64,000 nucleotides of DNA from Holophagales bacterium (GTDB lineage Bacteria; Acidobacteriota; Thermoanaerobaculia; UBA5066), in contig JADJVF010000004.1 in NCBI GenBank assembly GCA_016716705.1, positions 62,001 through 126,000 of the forward strand. Reading direction: 5' to 3'. The notes beneath the pieces are model-generated. The model was not told the DNA's origin, searched no databases, and saw only the letters and a program-made list of their open reading frames with translations. Positions within the stretch are counted from its first letter, which is position 1, and the number at the start of each line of letters is the position of its first letter. Positions 16,395 to 25,374 of the stretch are shown piece by piece. The position numbers were made by a program, and so were the translations under genes.

Positions 16395-17381
16395 CTAGGC
16401 GTGGAGCTCGACGACGTCGCGGTCGACGAGGACGTGCTGCCGGTCGACCTGCTGCCCGTCGAACTTCGCGTGCCCCCAGATCCGTGCGAAACGGAGCGCC
16501 GCCGCGATGTCCTTGTGGACCCGCTCGGCCAGATCGTGGACCGTCGCTCCGTCAGGCAGGACGAACGGCGCCGCGAGGTCCGGCTTCTTCCCGGGTTCCT
16601 TGGCGTAGACGCGCACGCGCCGGAGCTCCCGGTAGAGGAGCGGCCTGAGCTCGTCGAGGCCCGCGCCCGTGAACGCCGACACCGCGTGGAACGGCAGGTC
16701 CTTCCCGATCGCCTCGCGGGCGAGCTCGGCAAACGTCCCGTCGTCGAGGTCGGCCTTGTTGCCGAGGGCGATCACGGGCCTGATGGCGAGAAAGGGCGGC
16801 GCGTCGGCAGGAACCGGCCGGGTCCGCGGCCAGACCCGCGCCCGTTCGAGAAGCTCGAGGAGGAGCCTTGCCGCCACCTCGCCGTCGTCGGCGGTCACGT
16901 CGAGGACGAGGAGGATGCCGTCGGCGTTGTGCGCGAGGTTCACGAGGTAGGGCTCGGTGTGCCCCGCGGCGACCGCCGGCGTGTCGACGAGCTGAACCTG
17001 CACGTCCTCGAACGGCATCATCCCGGGCAGGGGAACGCGCGTCGTGAACGGGTACTCGCCGATCTCGGGGTGCGCGTGGGTGAGCGCTGCCAGGAGCGAC
17101 GACTTCCCGGCGTTCGGCTCGCCGAGAAGGACCCACTGGCCCGCCCCCTCGCGTTTCACGTGCCCCGGGTCGGCGCGGCGCCCGCCGTGCGCGGCGTGCT
17201 CGACTTCCTCCTCGAGCTTGGCGAGACGCTTCTTGAGGTCGGCGAAGAGCTTCTCGGTTCCCTTGTGCTTCGGGAGGAGGGCGATCATCTCGTGCAGCGC
17301 CGCGAGCTTCTCCTCGTGGGAAGCCGCCGCCTTGAACCTCTCCTCCGCGTCGTGGTACTGCGGCGTCAGGTTTGCGGGCAT
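16395..17381 (-). CDS. Obg/DRG-related GTPase with C-terminal TGS domain
   Basis: The 328-residue protein begins at the ATG at 17381 (MPANLTPQYHDAEERFKAA). An N-terminal helical region precedes the G domain. G1 is GEPNAGKSS, switch I has YPFTTRVP, G3 is LVDTPAV (the usual Gly replaced by Ala), and G4 is GNKADLD. The C-terminal third is a TGS domain (VRVYAKEPGKKPDL, LPDGATVHDLAERVHKDI). Such proteins resemble archaeal and eukaryotic DRG and probably bind ribosomes or RNA. It is convergent with PPK2, stops four bases apart. Confidence 0.88.
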   Translation of the reverse strand: MPANLTPQYHDAEERFKAAASHEEKLAALHEMIALLPKHKGTEKLFADLKKRLAKLEEEVEHAAHGGRRADPGHVKREGAGQWVLLGEPNAGKSSLLAALTHAHPEIGEYPFTTRVPLPGMMPFEDVQVQLVDTPAVAAGHTEPYLVNLAHNADGILLVLDVTADDGEVAARLLLELLERARVWPRTRPVPADAPPFLAIRPVIALGNKADLDDGTFAELAREAIGKDLPFHAVSAFTGAGLDELRPLLYRELRRVRVYAKEPGKKPDLAAPFVLPDGATVHDLAERVHKDIAAALRFARIWGHAKFDGQQVDRQHVLVDRDVVELHA

Positions 17382-17455
17382 TCGGGAATTATGCGGCCGC
17401 GAGGGGCCCGGTCGCTCCCATCCGGCCGAGGGCATTGGCTAGACTCGGGGGACGA

Positions 17456-18736
17456 ATGGAGATCCTCGTCATACTCGCCCTGGTCCTGGCAAACGCTCTC
17501 TTTTCGGGAGCCGAGATCGCCGTTCTGACGGTGCGCAGGACGCGCCTCGCCGAGCTCGTCGACGAGGAGAGGGCCGGGGCGGCGAGCCTGGCGGCCCTGA
17601 GGGCGGACCCGGAGAGCTTCCTGGCGACGGTCCAGATCGGAATCACCGTCGTCGGAGCGGCTGCGGCGGCGTTCGGCGGTGCCACGCTCGCCTCGCCCCT
17701 CGCCGCCGCGCTCGTCGCGGCAAGGGTTCCCCCGAAGGTCGCCGACGACGTCGCGCTCGGGCTCGTCGTCGTCGCCGTGTCGTTCCTCTCGCTCGTCCTC
17801 GGCGAGCTCGTCCCGAAATCTCTCGCGATGCGCTACGCCGAGGGGTACGCCCTCGCCATCGCGAGGCCCCTGTCGTTCCTCGCGCGGCTCGCCCACCCGG
17901 TCGTGAGGTTCCTGACGGCCTGCTCGAACCTCATCCTGCGCCTCTTCGGTGACCGGACCTCGTTCGTCGAATCGCGCCTCTCGCGCGAGGAGCTCCAGAC
18001 GCTCCTCGAGGAGACCGCCTCGGCTGGCGGCCTCGACCCGAAGGCGAGCGAGATCGCGGCGCGGGCGCTCGACCTCCACGGCCTGAAGGTCGGAGCGGTG
18101 ATGACGCCGCGTTCCGCCGTCTTCGCGCTCGACGCGACGGCCCCTCCCGAGCGGATCCGGGAGATTCTCGAGAAGTGCCGGTTCGGACGGCTCCCCGTTC
18201 ACGACGGGAACCTCGACGGCGTGAAGGGATATGTCCTGGCCCGGGAGGTCCTCCTGAAGCTCCTCGAGGGCGCGAAGGCGCCCCTCGACGGGCTCGTCCG
18301 CGAAGCCCCCTTCTTCCCGGAGTCTGCAGAGGCCGTGGCCGTCATGAAGGAGCTGCAGCTCAGCCACGTCCCGTTGGGGTTCGTGGTCGACGAACAGGGA
18401 GGCTTCACCGGCCTCGTGTCCCTCGAGGACCTCGTGGAAGAGGTCGTCGGCGAGATCTTCCACGAGAGGGAGGCGAAGGCCGACCCGGTCCATGCCGAGA
18501 GCGACGGTAGCTGGATCGTCGACGGGCGGGCCGCCGTGAGGGACGTAAACCGGGCATTGGCCCTGGAGCTGCCGGAGGACCCGACCTACGCCACCGTCGC
18601 GGGCCTCGTCATCCACCGCCTGGGGCGGATACCGCAGGCCGGGGAGGCGTTCGTCGAGGAGGAGGCCGACCTCTCGATCGAGGTCGTCGAGAGCACGCCG
18701 AGGCGCGTCGCAAAGGTCCGCCTGAGGCGGCGGTAG
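17456..18736 (+). CDS. CNNM/HlyC-CorC family membrane protein (DUF21, CBS pair, CorC domain)
   Basis: The 426-residue protein starts at ATG 17456; in-frame sequence back to 17372 has no good start. Residues 1 to about 190 form the DUF21 membrane domain (VLANALFSGAEIAVLTVRRT, LSLVLGELVPKSLAMR). A CBS pair follows (VGAVMTPRSAVFALD; LGFVVDEQGGFTGLVSLEDL). The C-terminus is a CorC_HlyC domain ending in LRRR. Relatives are linked to magnesium or other divalent-cation efflux; the hemolysin name is historical. TAGACT at 17440-17445 lies 10 bases before the start codon. Confidence 0.9.
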   Translation: MEILVILALVLANALFSGAEIAVLTVRRTRLAELVDEERAGAASLAALRADPESFLATVQIGITVVGAAAAAFGGATLASPLAAALVAARVPPKVADDVALGLVVVAVSFLSLVLGELVPKSLAMRYAEGYALAIARPLSFLARLAHPVVRFLTACSNLILRLFGDRTSFVESRLSREELQTLLEETASAGGLDPKASEIAARALDLHGLKVGAVMTPRSAVFALDATAPPERIREILEKCRFGRLPVHDGNLDGVKGYVLAREVLLKLLEGAKAPLDGLVREAPFFPESAEAVAVMKELQLSHVPLGFVVDEQGGFTGLVSLEDLVEEVVGEIFHEREAKADPVHAESDGSWIVDGRAAVRDVNRALALELPEDPTYATVAGLVIHRLGRIPQAGEAFVEEEADLSIEVVESTPRRVAKVRLRRR

Positions 18737-18804
18737 CAACGCTCCTCTTCTCCGGCAGTCCGGCTCGTCGGCGCCGGGGCGGTCACGCTATCCTCGCGCA
18801 CGTC

Positions 18805-20772
18805 GTGATCGACCCCCTCGAGACGTTTCTGTCTGCCGCCTCTCCGGAGGACCGTGTCGATTCCTTCGTCCGGCTCATCAGGGAGATGAGAGGGTCCGGC
18901 GCGGGCCAGGGCACCCGATCCGCCGTCGGCGCGATTCTCGACGCCGTCGAGGTCTCATCCGAGATGCGCGAGCGGTTTCTCGCCTCCCTGTCGGCGCTCC
19001 TGGCCGAGACCGACGGGACGGCCCTCTTCGGGGACGTCGGGATCCCGAGCGACCGGGGATTCCTCTCCGAGCTGGGCGATCGGATCTCGGCCCGGCTCAT
19101 CCCCTCTCCTCGCGACGCCCACGACCTCTCCGAGATCGCCTCCCGCCTCTTCCGCTCGGATTCCGACGTCGACACCTTCCGCGACCTCCCGCTCTCGGAC
19201 GTCCACCGCCTCGTCCGCCTCGTGGAGGACGGCCTTTCGAAGGAGGCTGCTTCCGTCGTCTCGGGTGCTTTCGCCGATGGCTTCCGGCTTCTCCTGAGCC
19301 GCATCCAGGCGCACGGGCTTTCCCGCGAACTCCGGGCCCGATCGACTCCCGGCCCGGTCTCCTCCTCTCCTTTCCACCGGATCCTCCGGTCGGGTGACGC
19401 CCTCCTCGACGCCTGGCTCGGCGGTCGCCAGACCGGCCCGGCGCTCCAGGCGTTCAACAAGGACTCGGGAGAGTGCCGCAAGGAGGCTCGGGTCATCCAG
19501 AAACACCTCGAGGACTCCGGGGTCAGCATCGACGTCGTCTTCGGCCTCCAGGTGATCGACCGGTGCCTCACGCGCACCGCCCAGATGGCCGAGGTCATGG
19601 GTGCGGCCGAGGGCCCGGATCGCTCCCGCGCGGTTCACCGGCTCCTCTCCCGCCTCCTCCACCTCGCGCACCAGGACAAGAGCGTCCTCCACCTCGTCCG
19701 CTGGAACATGCACCTCCTCGACCGGAAGATCGTCGAACGGACCGGCAAGACCGGGGAGCACTACGTCGCGGCGACTCCCTCCGAGTACCGCCACATCTGG
19801 ATCGCCGCGGCGGGGGGCGGGGCGCTGACGGTCTTTACTGCCGCGTTCAAGATGCTCGTCCACGAGTGGCATCTCGCCGCCTTCCCGGAGAGTCTTCTCT
19901 ACAGCCTGAACTACGCCGTCAGCTTCCTCCTCATGCAGGCGTTCGGCCTCGTTCTGGCGACCAAGCAGCCGGCGATGACGGCCGCGGCCCTCGCGCAGAT
20001 CATGCGGGAAGCGAAGGGCGAGGATCGCGAGGAGCGGATCGCCGGGTTCTTCGCGAGGCTCACGAGCTCTCAGCTCGCCGCCGCGATCTCGAACGTCGTG
20101 ACGGTGGGCGTCGGCGCGACCGTGTTCGTCGGAGGGTGGCTCCTCCTCGCGGGGCGGCCCTGGGTCGACGAGAAGACCGCCCGCGACACGTTCCTCGTCC
20201 TCAGCCCTCTCGACAGCGGGACGATCTTCTTCGCCGCGTTGACCGGCGTTCTCCTCTGGATGGGGAGCCTCGCGGGAGGCTGGTTCGAGAACTGGTCGAC
20301 GTACCACCGACTCCCGGAAGGGATCGCCCGACACCCGCTCGGAAGGATCTTCGGTACGGAGCGGATGAAGCGCGCTGCAGACGGCCTCTCGAGGAACGCC
20401 TCCGGATGGGCCACGAATGTTGCGCTCGGGTTCCTGCTCGGCTTCGCCCCCGCGGTGGGGATCTTCTTCGGCATCCCGTTCGACGTCCGCCACGTCACGC
20501 TCTCGACGGGCCAGCTCGCCCTCGCCGCGTCGAGTCTCGGCGAGAGGTGGTTCGACGAGGGAGCCTTCCTCCGCGGCCTCGCGGGGATCGGCGTGATGTT
20601 CGTCCTCAACCTCTCGGTCGCTTTCTCTCTTTCGCTGCTCAACGCGGCGCGGGCCTACGAGATGGAGACGGGCGAGCTGGGCGGAGTCCTCAGGCACGTT
20701 CTGCGGCGGGCACTCCGCCGCCCCGTCGACTTCGTGAGACCGCCCCGGGCATCCTCCGGCGAAGCCCCCTGA
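18805..20772 (+). CDS. Gcr-family (PF10136, named site-specific recombinase) polytopic membrane protein
   Basis: The 655-residue protein starts at GTG 18805, ten bases after TATCCT (18789-18794). The N-terminal half is helical and soluble. From about residue 330 there are several membrane segments, including AAAGGGALTVFTAAFKMLV, SLLYSLNYAVSFLLMQAF and AGIGVMFVLNLSVAFSLSLL. The strings WNMHLLDRKIVERTGKTGEH and LATKQPAMTAAALA match the family once annotated as site-specific recombinase Gcr. No recombinase catalytic signature is visible, and the topology argues for a membrane role. Function is unknown. Confidence 0.85.
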   Translation: MIDPLETFLSAASPEDRVDSFVRLIREMRGSGAGQGTRSAVGAILDAVEVSSEMRERFLASLSALLAETDGTALFGDVGIPSDRGFLSELGDRISARLIPSPRDAHDLSEIASRLFRSDSDVDTFRDLPLSDVHRLVRLVEDGLSKEAASVVSGAFADGFRLLLSRIQAHGLSRELRARSTPGPVSSSPFHRILRSGDALLDAWLGGRQTGPALQAFNKDSGECRKEARVIQKHLEDSGVSIDVVFGLQVIDRCLTRTAQMAEVMGAAEGPDRSRAVHRLLSRLLHLAHQDKSVLHLVRWNMHLLDRKIVERTGKTGEHYVAATPSEYRHIWIAAAGGGALTVFTAAFKMLVHEWHLAAFPESLLYSLNYAVSFLLMQAFGLVLATKQPAMTAAALAQIMREAKGEDREERIAGFFARLTSSQLAAAISNVVTVGVGATVFVGGWLLLAGRPWVDEKTARDTFLVLSPLDSGTIFFAALTGVLLWMGSLAGGWFENWSTYHRLPEGIARHPLGRIFGTERMKRAADGLSRNASGWATNVALGFLLGFAPAVGIFFGIPFDVRHVTLSTGQLALAASSLGERWFDEGAFLRGLAGIGVMFVLNLSVAFSLSLLNAARAYEMETGELGGVLRHVLRRALRRPVDFVRPPRASSGEAP

Positions 20773-20837
20773 AGCCTCTCGTTCCCCGCCCGGAATCAAC
20801 GCATAAAGCTCCTCTTTCGAATCAGATGCGATTCCTG

Positions 20838-20864
20838 ATGACAGCGAATGCACAAATATATAAT
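20838..20864 (+). promoter_or_regulatory. Candidate promoter of the GntR operon, ATGACA-N15-TATAAT
   Basis: A consensus TATAAT lies at 20859-20864 in a marked AT-rich patch (20848-20872) of this GC-rich window. ATGACA at 20838-20843 matches five of six -35 positions, although the 15-base spacer is short. The predicted start near 20871 leaves about six bases before ATG 20877. Confidence 0.55.
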
Positions 20865-20876
20865 GTAAAGAACATC

Positions 20877-21686
20877 ATGCAGGGCCGAGCCGGTACCGAG
20901 CGCCACCGACAGCTTCGGCAGTGGGTCGCAGATCGACTTCGGACCGAGATCCTCGAAGGGCGCCGCCATCCCGGCGACTGGCTCCGCCAGGAGAGCGTTG
21001 CGCGCGAGGAGGGCGTCTCACAGACGCCTGTTCGCGAAGCCCTCAAGCAGCTCGTGGCCGAAGGTCTCCTCGAGCACGTGCCGTACCGCGGGATCCGCGT
21101 CGTCACGCTCTCGGTCGAGGACGCCGAGGACCTCTACGCGAGCCGGGCCGTCCTCGAGCCGATGGCGGCTCGCCACGCCGCGGTGGAGATCACGCCCGAG
21201 GAGCTGAAGGAGCTGGCCTCGCTCCATCAGCGGATGCTCGCGTGCGAGGTCCCCGCACGCCTCAAGGACTACCGCGACCTGAACCGGCGCTTCCACGAGA
21301 TGATCATCTCGGCCTCGAGACGCCCGTTCCTGATGCGGACGCTCGGCAACCTCTGGTCGGCCTTCCCCACGATGCTCTGGAGCAACGTGCCGAAGATCGC
21401 GGTGACCTCGGCCCCCGAGCGAGAGGAACCCGACGCAGCGGAGCACGCCGAGATCGTCGCGTCGCTGGCGGCGCACGACCCGGAGAGAGCCGCCGCGGCC
21501 GTGAAGCGGCACGTCGAGGAGGCGGGCCAGACGCTCGTCGCCGCGATGAAGGCCCAGCCGCGGGCGGACGGCGGCACCCCGGACGAGGCGACCTCCGGGC
21601 CGGAGAGGCCCTTCAACCTTTCAGCACGCAATCACACACGCGGGGCGCCGCCGGATTCGGTTCCCCAGGAAGAGGAGGAGTCATGA
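20877..21686 (+). CDS. GntR-family (FCD-type) transcriptional regulator
   Basis: The reading from ATG 20877 gives 269 residues; in-frame ATGs at 20826 and 20838 lie upstream of the TATAAT box and are less likely. The winged helix spans about 12-75 (RTEILEGRRHPGDWLRQESV, SQTPVREALKQLVAEGLLE). The all-helical FCD effector domain follows, with metal-binding-type residues (DYRDLNRRFHEMI, EHAEIVASLAAHD). FCD regulators usually sense organic or amino acids. Its stop overlaps the receptor's ATG (ATGA), so it probably controls the receptor-cyanophycinase operon. Confidence 0.88.
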   Translation: MQGRAGTERHRQLRQWVADRLRTEILEGRRHPGDWLRQESVAREEGVSQTPVREALKQLVAEGLLEHVPYRGIRVVTLSVEDAEDLYASRAVLEPMAARHAAVEITPEELKELASLHQRMLACEVPARLKDYRDLNRRFHEMIISASRRPFLMRTLGNLWSAFPTMLWSNVPKIAVTSAPEREEPDAAEHAEIVASLAAHDPERAAAAVKRHVEEAGQTLVAAMKAQPRADGGTPDEATSGPERPFNLSARNHTRGAPPDSVPQEEEES

Positions 21687-24427
21687 ACAGGAAGGTCTCG
21701 ATCGCGGTTGGGCTGGCCCTGCTCCTGCTGCTAAGCGCGGCAGGCCCGGCCGTGGCCCAGGGCAGTGTCACCGGCACGTTGCAGGGAACCGTCAGGGACG
21801 CCCAGGGCGGACCCCTCCCCGGCGTCGCGGTGACGGCGTCGTCGACCGCTCTCGTCCGGGGAACGACCACCACCGTCACGGACAGCCGAGGCGGCTACCG
21901 CTTCCCGGCCCTCCCGCCGGGGACGTACGCCATAGAGGCCTCGCTCCAGGGATTCAGGAAGGCCCAGCAGCCCGGCGTCCGCGTCAGCCTCGGACAGGCG
22001 CTCGCGGTCGACCTGACGCTGCAGCTCGAGTCCGTCAAGACCGAGGTCGTCGTTACGGGCGAAGCGCCGATCGTCAGCATCGTCTCGAACTCGGTGTCGA
22101 ACAACTTCGCCAAGGAGTACCTCGAGAAGCAGGCTCTTCCGCGCAACTACTACCAGGTCATCAACACGGCGCCGGGCGTGAACTCCGATCCAGGAGGTTC
22201 GAGCGGCAGCGCAATCCTCGCCTACGGCGGCACTTCGGAGAGCCAGAACGCCTTCACCCTCGATGGCGTCAACGTCGCCGACGCCGGCTCCGGCGGGCAC
22301 TGGCTCCTCCCGAGCATCCAGTGGATGGAGGAAATCCAGGTCACCGGCCTCGGTGCCAACGCCGAGTTCGGCGCCTACACGGGCGGGCTCATCAACGGCG
22401 TCACGAAGTCGGGCGGCAACGAGTTCCACGGCAGTCTCGAGGCCTACTTCGAGCCCGATTCGTTTGTTTCCGACAACGACCCGTCCGGGGCCCAGGAGAC
22501 GTTCAAGTTCGAGGACTACTCCGTGAGCCTCGGCGGACCGCTCCTCAAGGACAAGCTCTGGTTCTTCGCGAGCGGCGAGTACTGGCACCAGGTGAACACC
22601 CCTGTCGGCGCCGTCGACACCTCGGACCGGAAGGTCCCCCGCGTCCTCGGGAAGCTGACGTGGCAGCTGAACGAGACGAACCGCATCTTCGGGATGGGCG
22701 AGTACGACGCCGTGACGAACGAGCGGCGGGGAATCGACGCGCTCACGCTCCCGAGCGGCACGACGAAGCAGGACGGACCGGGCGTCACGTTCGCCGTGAA
22801 CTGGGAGTCGCTCCTGAACTCGTCGAACTTCATCAACGTCAAGGTCACCGGGAACGACGGGAACGACGACTACCTCCCCTACTCCGGGATGGACACCCCC
22901 GGGCACGTCGACTACTACTCCGGGGGCCCCGAGTACAGGTGGGGCAACGCCGCCATCGCCGAGCAGAATCATCGGCACATCGTGACGGGGGACGTCTCCT
23001 GGAGCCTCTTTGCCAACGGGCTCTTCGGTGAGAACGACGGGCACTCGTTCAAGTTCGGGGCCCTCTACGAGAAAGCCTCCTCCGTGGACGACTGGCGGCG
23101 TCCCGGCGGCTACACCCTCTACGACGACTCGTCGCTTTGCGACTCCCTCGACGCGTACTTCGCGAACCCGACGTGCGCATTGACGGAGCGTTCGAGGGGA
23201 TACGGCGAGTACCTCGGCTACGGCCAGCAGAAGGGCTTCACCTTCTACGCGCAGGACTCCGTCCGCCTCAGCCGCGTCACGATCAACGCCGGCCTGAGGT
23301 ACACCGGCTACCGGGCCGGCTTCCAGGAAGGCCACGGCGACACGAGCGTCTACAGCGTCGACTTCGTCGACCCGCGCATCGGCCTCGTCTGGGACGTCTC
23401 CGGCGACGCGAAGTGGGCGATCAAGGCGCACTGGGGCCGCTACCACTCCTCGATGTACACGTACTACTACGACCGCGAGGTTTCCGGCCACACCGCGATC
23501 CCGGACTCGGACAGCGAGTGGGACCCGGACACCCTGACCTGGGGGCCGTGGAGCGAGAACACCCCCGAGGCGGCGGCGATGGGGAACGTCAACCACCCCT
23601 CCGTCGACGAGACACTCCTCTCGGTCGAGCACCAGCTCGGCAAGGACGTCCTCCTCGGGTTCGACTTCATCGACCGGCGCTTCCGCGACATCATGGGGAT
23701 GGTCAACGCCAACGACGACTACACGGCGGTCACGGGCATCCCGAACCCGATCCTCGGGGGACAGCTCGAGGTCTGGAACCTCAACACGCCGCCGGTCTAC
23801 GTCCTGACGACCGACAACCCCGGCTACCGGGACTACGACTCCCTCGTCCTGCGATTCGACAAGCGCTACTCCCAGGGCTGGCAGCTCCGCTCATCGCTCG
23901 TGTGGACCGACCTCTCGGGGAACGTGCTGAAGAACAACGGCTATGCGCCCGAGCTCAAGGACAAGAACGGCCTCGTGAACGCGGACGGGACGATGGACCT
24001 TTCCGGCAACGAGTGGGAGTTCAAGCTCAGCGGTGCCGTCGACCTTCCCCTCGGGATCGTCGCCAGCGGCCAGTACACGTACCTCTCCGGACAGTACTGG
24101 ACTCCTTACGGCGACGTCCGCTCGTATCTCGACGAGAACTACGCCACTGGACGCAACATCTTCCTGGCGGCCCGAGGCTCGGAAAAGCTCCCGTCGCGCA
24201 ACCTCCTCGACCTGCGCCTCGCGTGGGGGCTGAAGATCGCGGGAACGTCCCGCCTCGAGTTCTCTCTCGAGACCTTCAACACCTTCAACAACAGCACCGC
24301 GCTCGACGTCGACACGTACTACGGCCGGTATCGCTCGAGCAAGTGGACGAAGAACCTGACCTACGGGGCCCCTCTCGCCATCGAGAAGCCGCGCGAGTTC
24401 CGCCTCGGCGTCCGCTTCCTCTTCTAG
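21683..24427 (+). CDS. TonB-dependent receptor with N-terminal CarboxypepD-like domain (Oar/SusC-like)
   Basis: The 914-residue protein starts at ATG 21683 behind AGGAAGAGGAGGAG. It has a signal peptide to about residue 26 and a carboxypeptidase-regulatory-like domain (GTLQGTVRDAQGGPLPGVAV to YAIEASLQGF). The plug contains NAFTLDGVNVADAG and INGVTKSGGNEFHG. A long barrel ends in FRLGVRFLF. This is the architecture common in Acidobacteriota. It would import a large or scarce substrate through the outer membrane. Coupling to GntR and cyanophycinase suggests cyanophycin-derived or other peptide-like material, by inference. Confidence 0.9.
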   Translation: MNRKVSIAVGLALLLLLSAAGPAVAQGSVTGTLQGTVRDAQGGPLPGVAVTASSTALVRGTTTTVTDSRGGYRFPALPPGTYAIEASLQGFRKAQQPGVRVSLGQALAVDLTLQLESVKTEVVVTGEAPIVSIVSNSVSNNFAKEYLEKQALPRNYYQVINTAPGVNSDPGGSSGSAILAYGGTSESQNAFTLDGVNVADAGSGGHWLLPSIQWMEEIQVTGLGANAEFGAYTGGLINGVTKSGGNEFHGSLEAYFEPDSFVSDNDPSGAQETFKFEDYSVSLGGPLLKDKLWFFASGEYWHQVNTPVGAVDTSDRKVPRVLGKLTWQLNETNRIFGMGEYDAVTNERRGIDALTLPSGTTKQDGPGVTFAVNWESLLNSSNFINVKVTGNDGNDDYLPYSGMDTPGHVDYYSGGPEYRWGNAAIAEQNHRHIVTGDVSWSLFANGLFGENDGHSFKFGALYEKASSVDDWRRPGGYTLYDDSSLCDSLDAYFANPTCALTERSRGYGEYLGYGQQKGFTFYAQDSVRLSRVTINAGLRYTGYRAGFQEGHGDTSVYSVDFVDPRIGLVWDVSGDAKWAIKAHWGRYHSSMYTYYYDREVSGHTAIPDSDSEWDPDTLTWGPWSENTPEAAAMGNVNHPSVDETLLSVEHQLGKDVLLGFDFIDRRFRDIMGMVNANDDYTAVTGIPNPILGGQLEVWNLNTPPVYVLTTDNPGYRDYDSLVLRFDKRYSQGWQLRSSLVWTDLSGNVLKNNGYAPELKDKNGLVNADGTMDLSGNEWEFKLSGAVDLPLGIVASGQYTYLSGQYWTPYGDVRSYLDENYATGRNIFLAARGSEKLPSRNLLDLRLAWGLKIAGTSRLEFSLETFNTFNNSTALDVDTYYGRYRSSKWTKNLTYGAPLAIEKPREFRLGVRFLF

Positions 24428-24451
24428 TCCTTCCTCCTCCTTCTCATCCTC

Positions 24452-24482
24452 GGGGGCGGCCGACCGGCCGCCCCCCCTTTTT
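24452..24482 (+). terminator. Intrinsic terminator between receptor and cyanophycinase
   Basis: GGGGGCGGCC at 24452-24461 pairs with GGCCGCCCCC at 24466-24475, then CC and five T. It is a strong terminator between two apparently related genes, so it may lower downstream expression rather than end the operon. Confidence 0.85.
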
Positions 24483-24495
24483 CTCTGGAGGTCTC

Positions 24496-25374
24496 GTGGT
24501 CCCACGCTGGTCCCGCACCGTGATCCTCGCCGGCCTCCTGCTCTCGTTGTTCGCCGCCCCCGCCATCGCGATCGGGCCCACGCCGAAGGGCCACCTCGTC
24601 CTCATCGGCGGCGGCGACAAGCCCCCCGAGGTCATGAGGAAGTTCGTCGAGCTCGCGGGAGGCAAGGACGCCCCGATCGTCGTGATCCCGACGGCGTCCT
24701 CGGAGGCCGACGCCGCCTCGTACTACGAGAAGCTCTTCCGCGAGGAGTACGGCTGCACGAACGCCGTTTCCCTCGACATCCGGAAGAGGTCCGACGCCGG
24801 GCGCGCCGACTGGGCAGCCCTCGCACGAAACGCTCGAGGGATCTTCTTCGGCGGCGGCGACCAGATCCGGATCACGAACGCCCTCCTCGGGACTCCCGTG
24901 GGCGACGCGATCGCCGCGGCGTTCGCCTCCGGCGCCGTCGTCGGCGGGACCTCCGCGGGCACCGCCTGCCAGAGCGAGGTCATGATCACCGGCGAAGGCG
25001 ATTTCTCCCAGGTGAGGACGCGGAGCGTCGAGACCTGGAAGGGCCTCGGCTTCCTCCCGCCCAACGTCGTCGTCGACCAGCACTTCATCCGGCGCCAGCG
25101 AGAGAACCGCCTCCTCTCCGTCGTCCTCGAGAACCCCGACCTCCTCGGCGTCGGCGTCGACGAGGAGACCGCAATCTGGGTCCGCCCCGACGGCACGTTC
25201 CAGGTCCTGGGCCGAAGCGGCGTCATGGTCTTCGACGCGAAGGGCGCCCCCGTCCGCCGCCAGCCGCACGACACCGGCCAGGACCTCCTCGGCGTCCACG
25301 CCCTGAAGCTCCACCTCCTCCTCCCCGGAGAAACCTACAATCTCCTCACCAGAACCGTCGGAGGTGCGCGATGA
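24496..25374 (+). CDS. Exported cyanophycinase (peptidase family S51)
   Basis: The 292-residue protein starts at GTG 24496 with CTGGAGG upstream. A signal peptide (to about residue 26) precedes the S51 fold. It carries GHLVLIGGGDKPPEVMRKF, PTASSE, FFGGGDQ (117-123), nucleophile Ser153 in GGTSAG, and DQHFIRRQRENRLL. Cyanophycinases cut multi-L-arginyl-poly-L-aspartate into beta-Asp-Arg dipeptides. Intracellular forms serve the cell's own reserve; an exported form points to use of external polymer. Its stop overlaps the capA ATG (ATGA). A related S51 peptidase cannot be excluded. Confidence 0.88.
   Translation: MVPRWSRTVILAGLLLSLFAAPAIAIGPTPKGHLVLIGGGDKPPEVMRKFVELAGGKDAPIVVIPTASSEADAASYYEKLFREEYGCTNAVSLDIRKRSDAGRADWAALARNARGIFFGGGDQIRITNALLGTPVGDAIAAAFASGAVVGGTSAGTACQSEVMITGEGDFSQVRTRSVETWKGLGFLPPNVVVDQHFIRRQRENRLLSVVLENPDLLGVGVDEETAIWVRPDGTFQVLGRSGVMVFDAKGAPVRRQPHDTGQDLLGVHALKLHLLLPGETYNLLTRTVGGAR

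Noticed and set aside
21731..23632. 633-codon open frame antisense to the TonB receptor
   Set aside because: It overlaps a clear receptor with conserved plug and barrel. The Val/Arg/Glu-rich translation has no recognisable domain.
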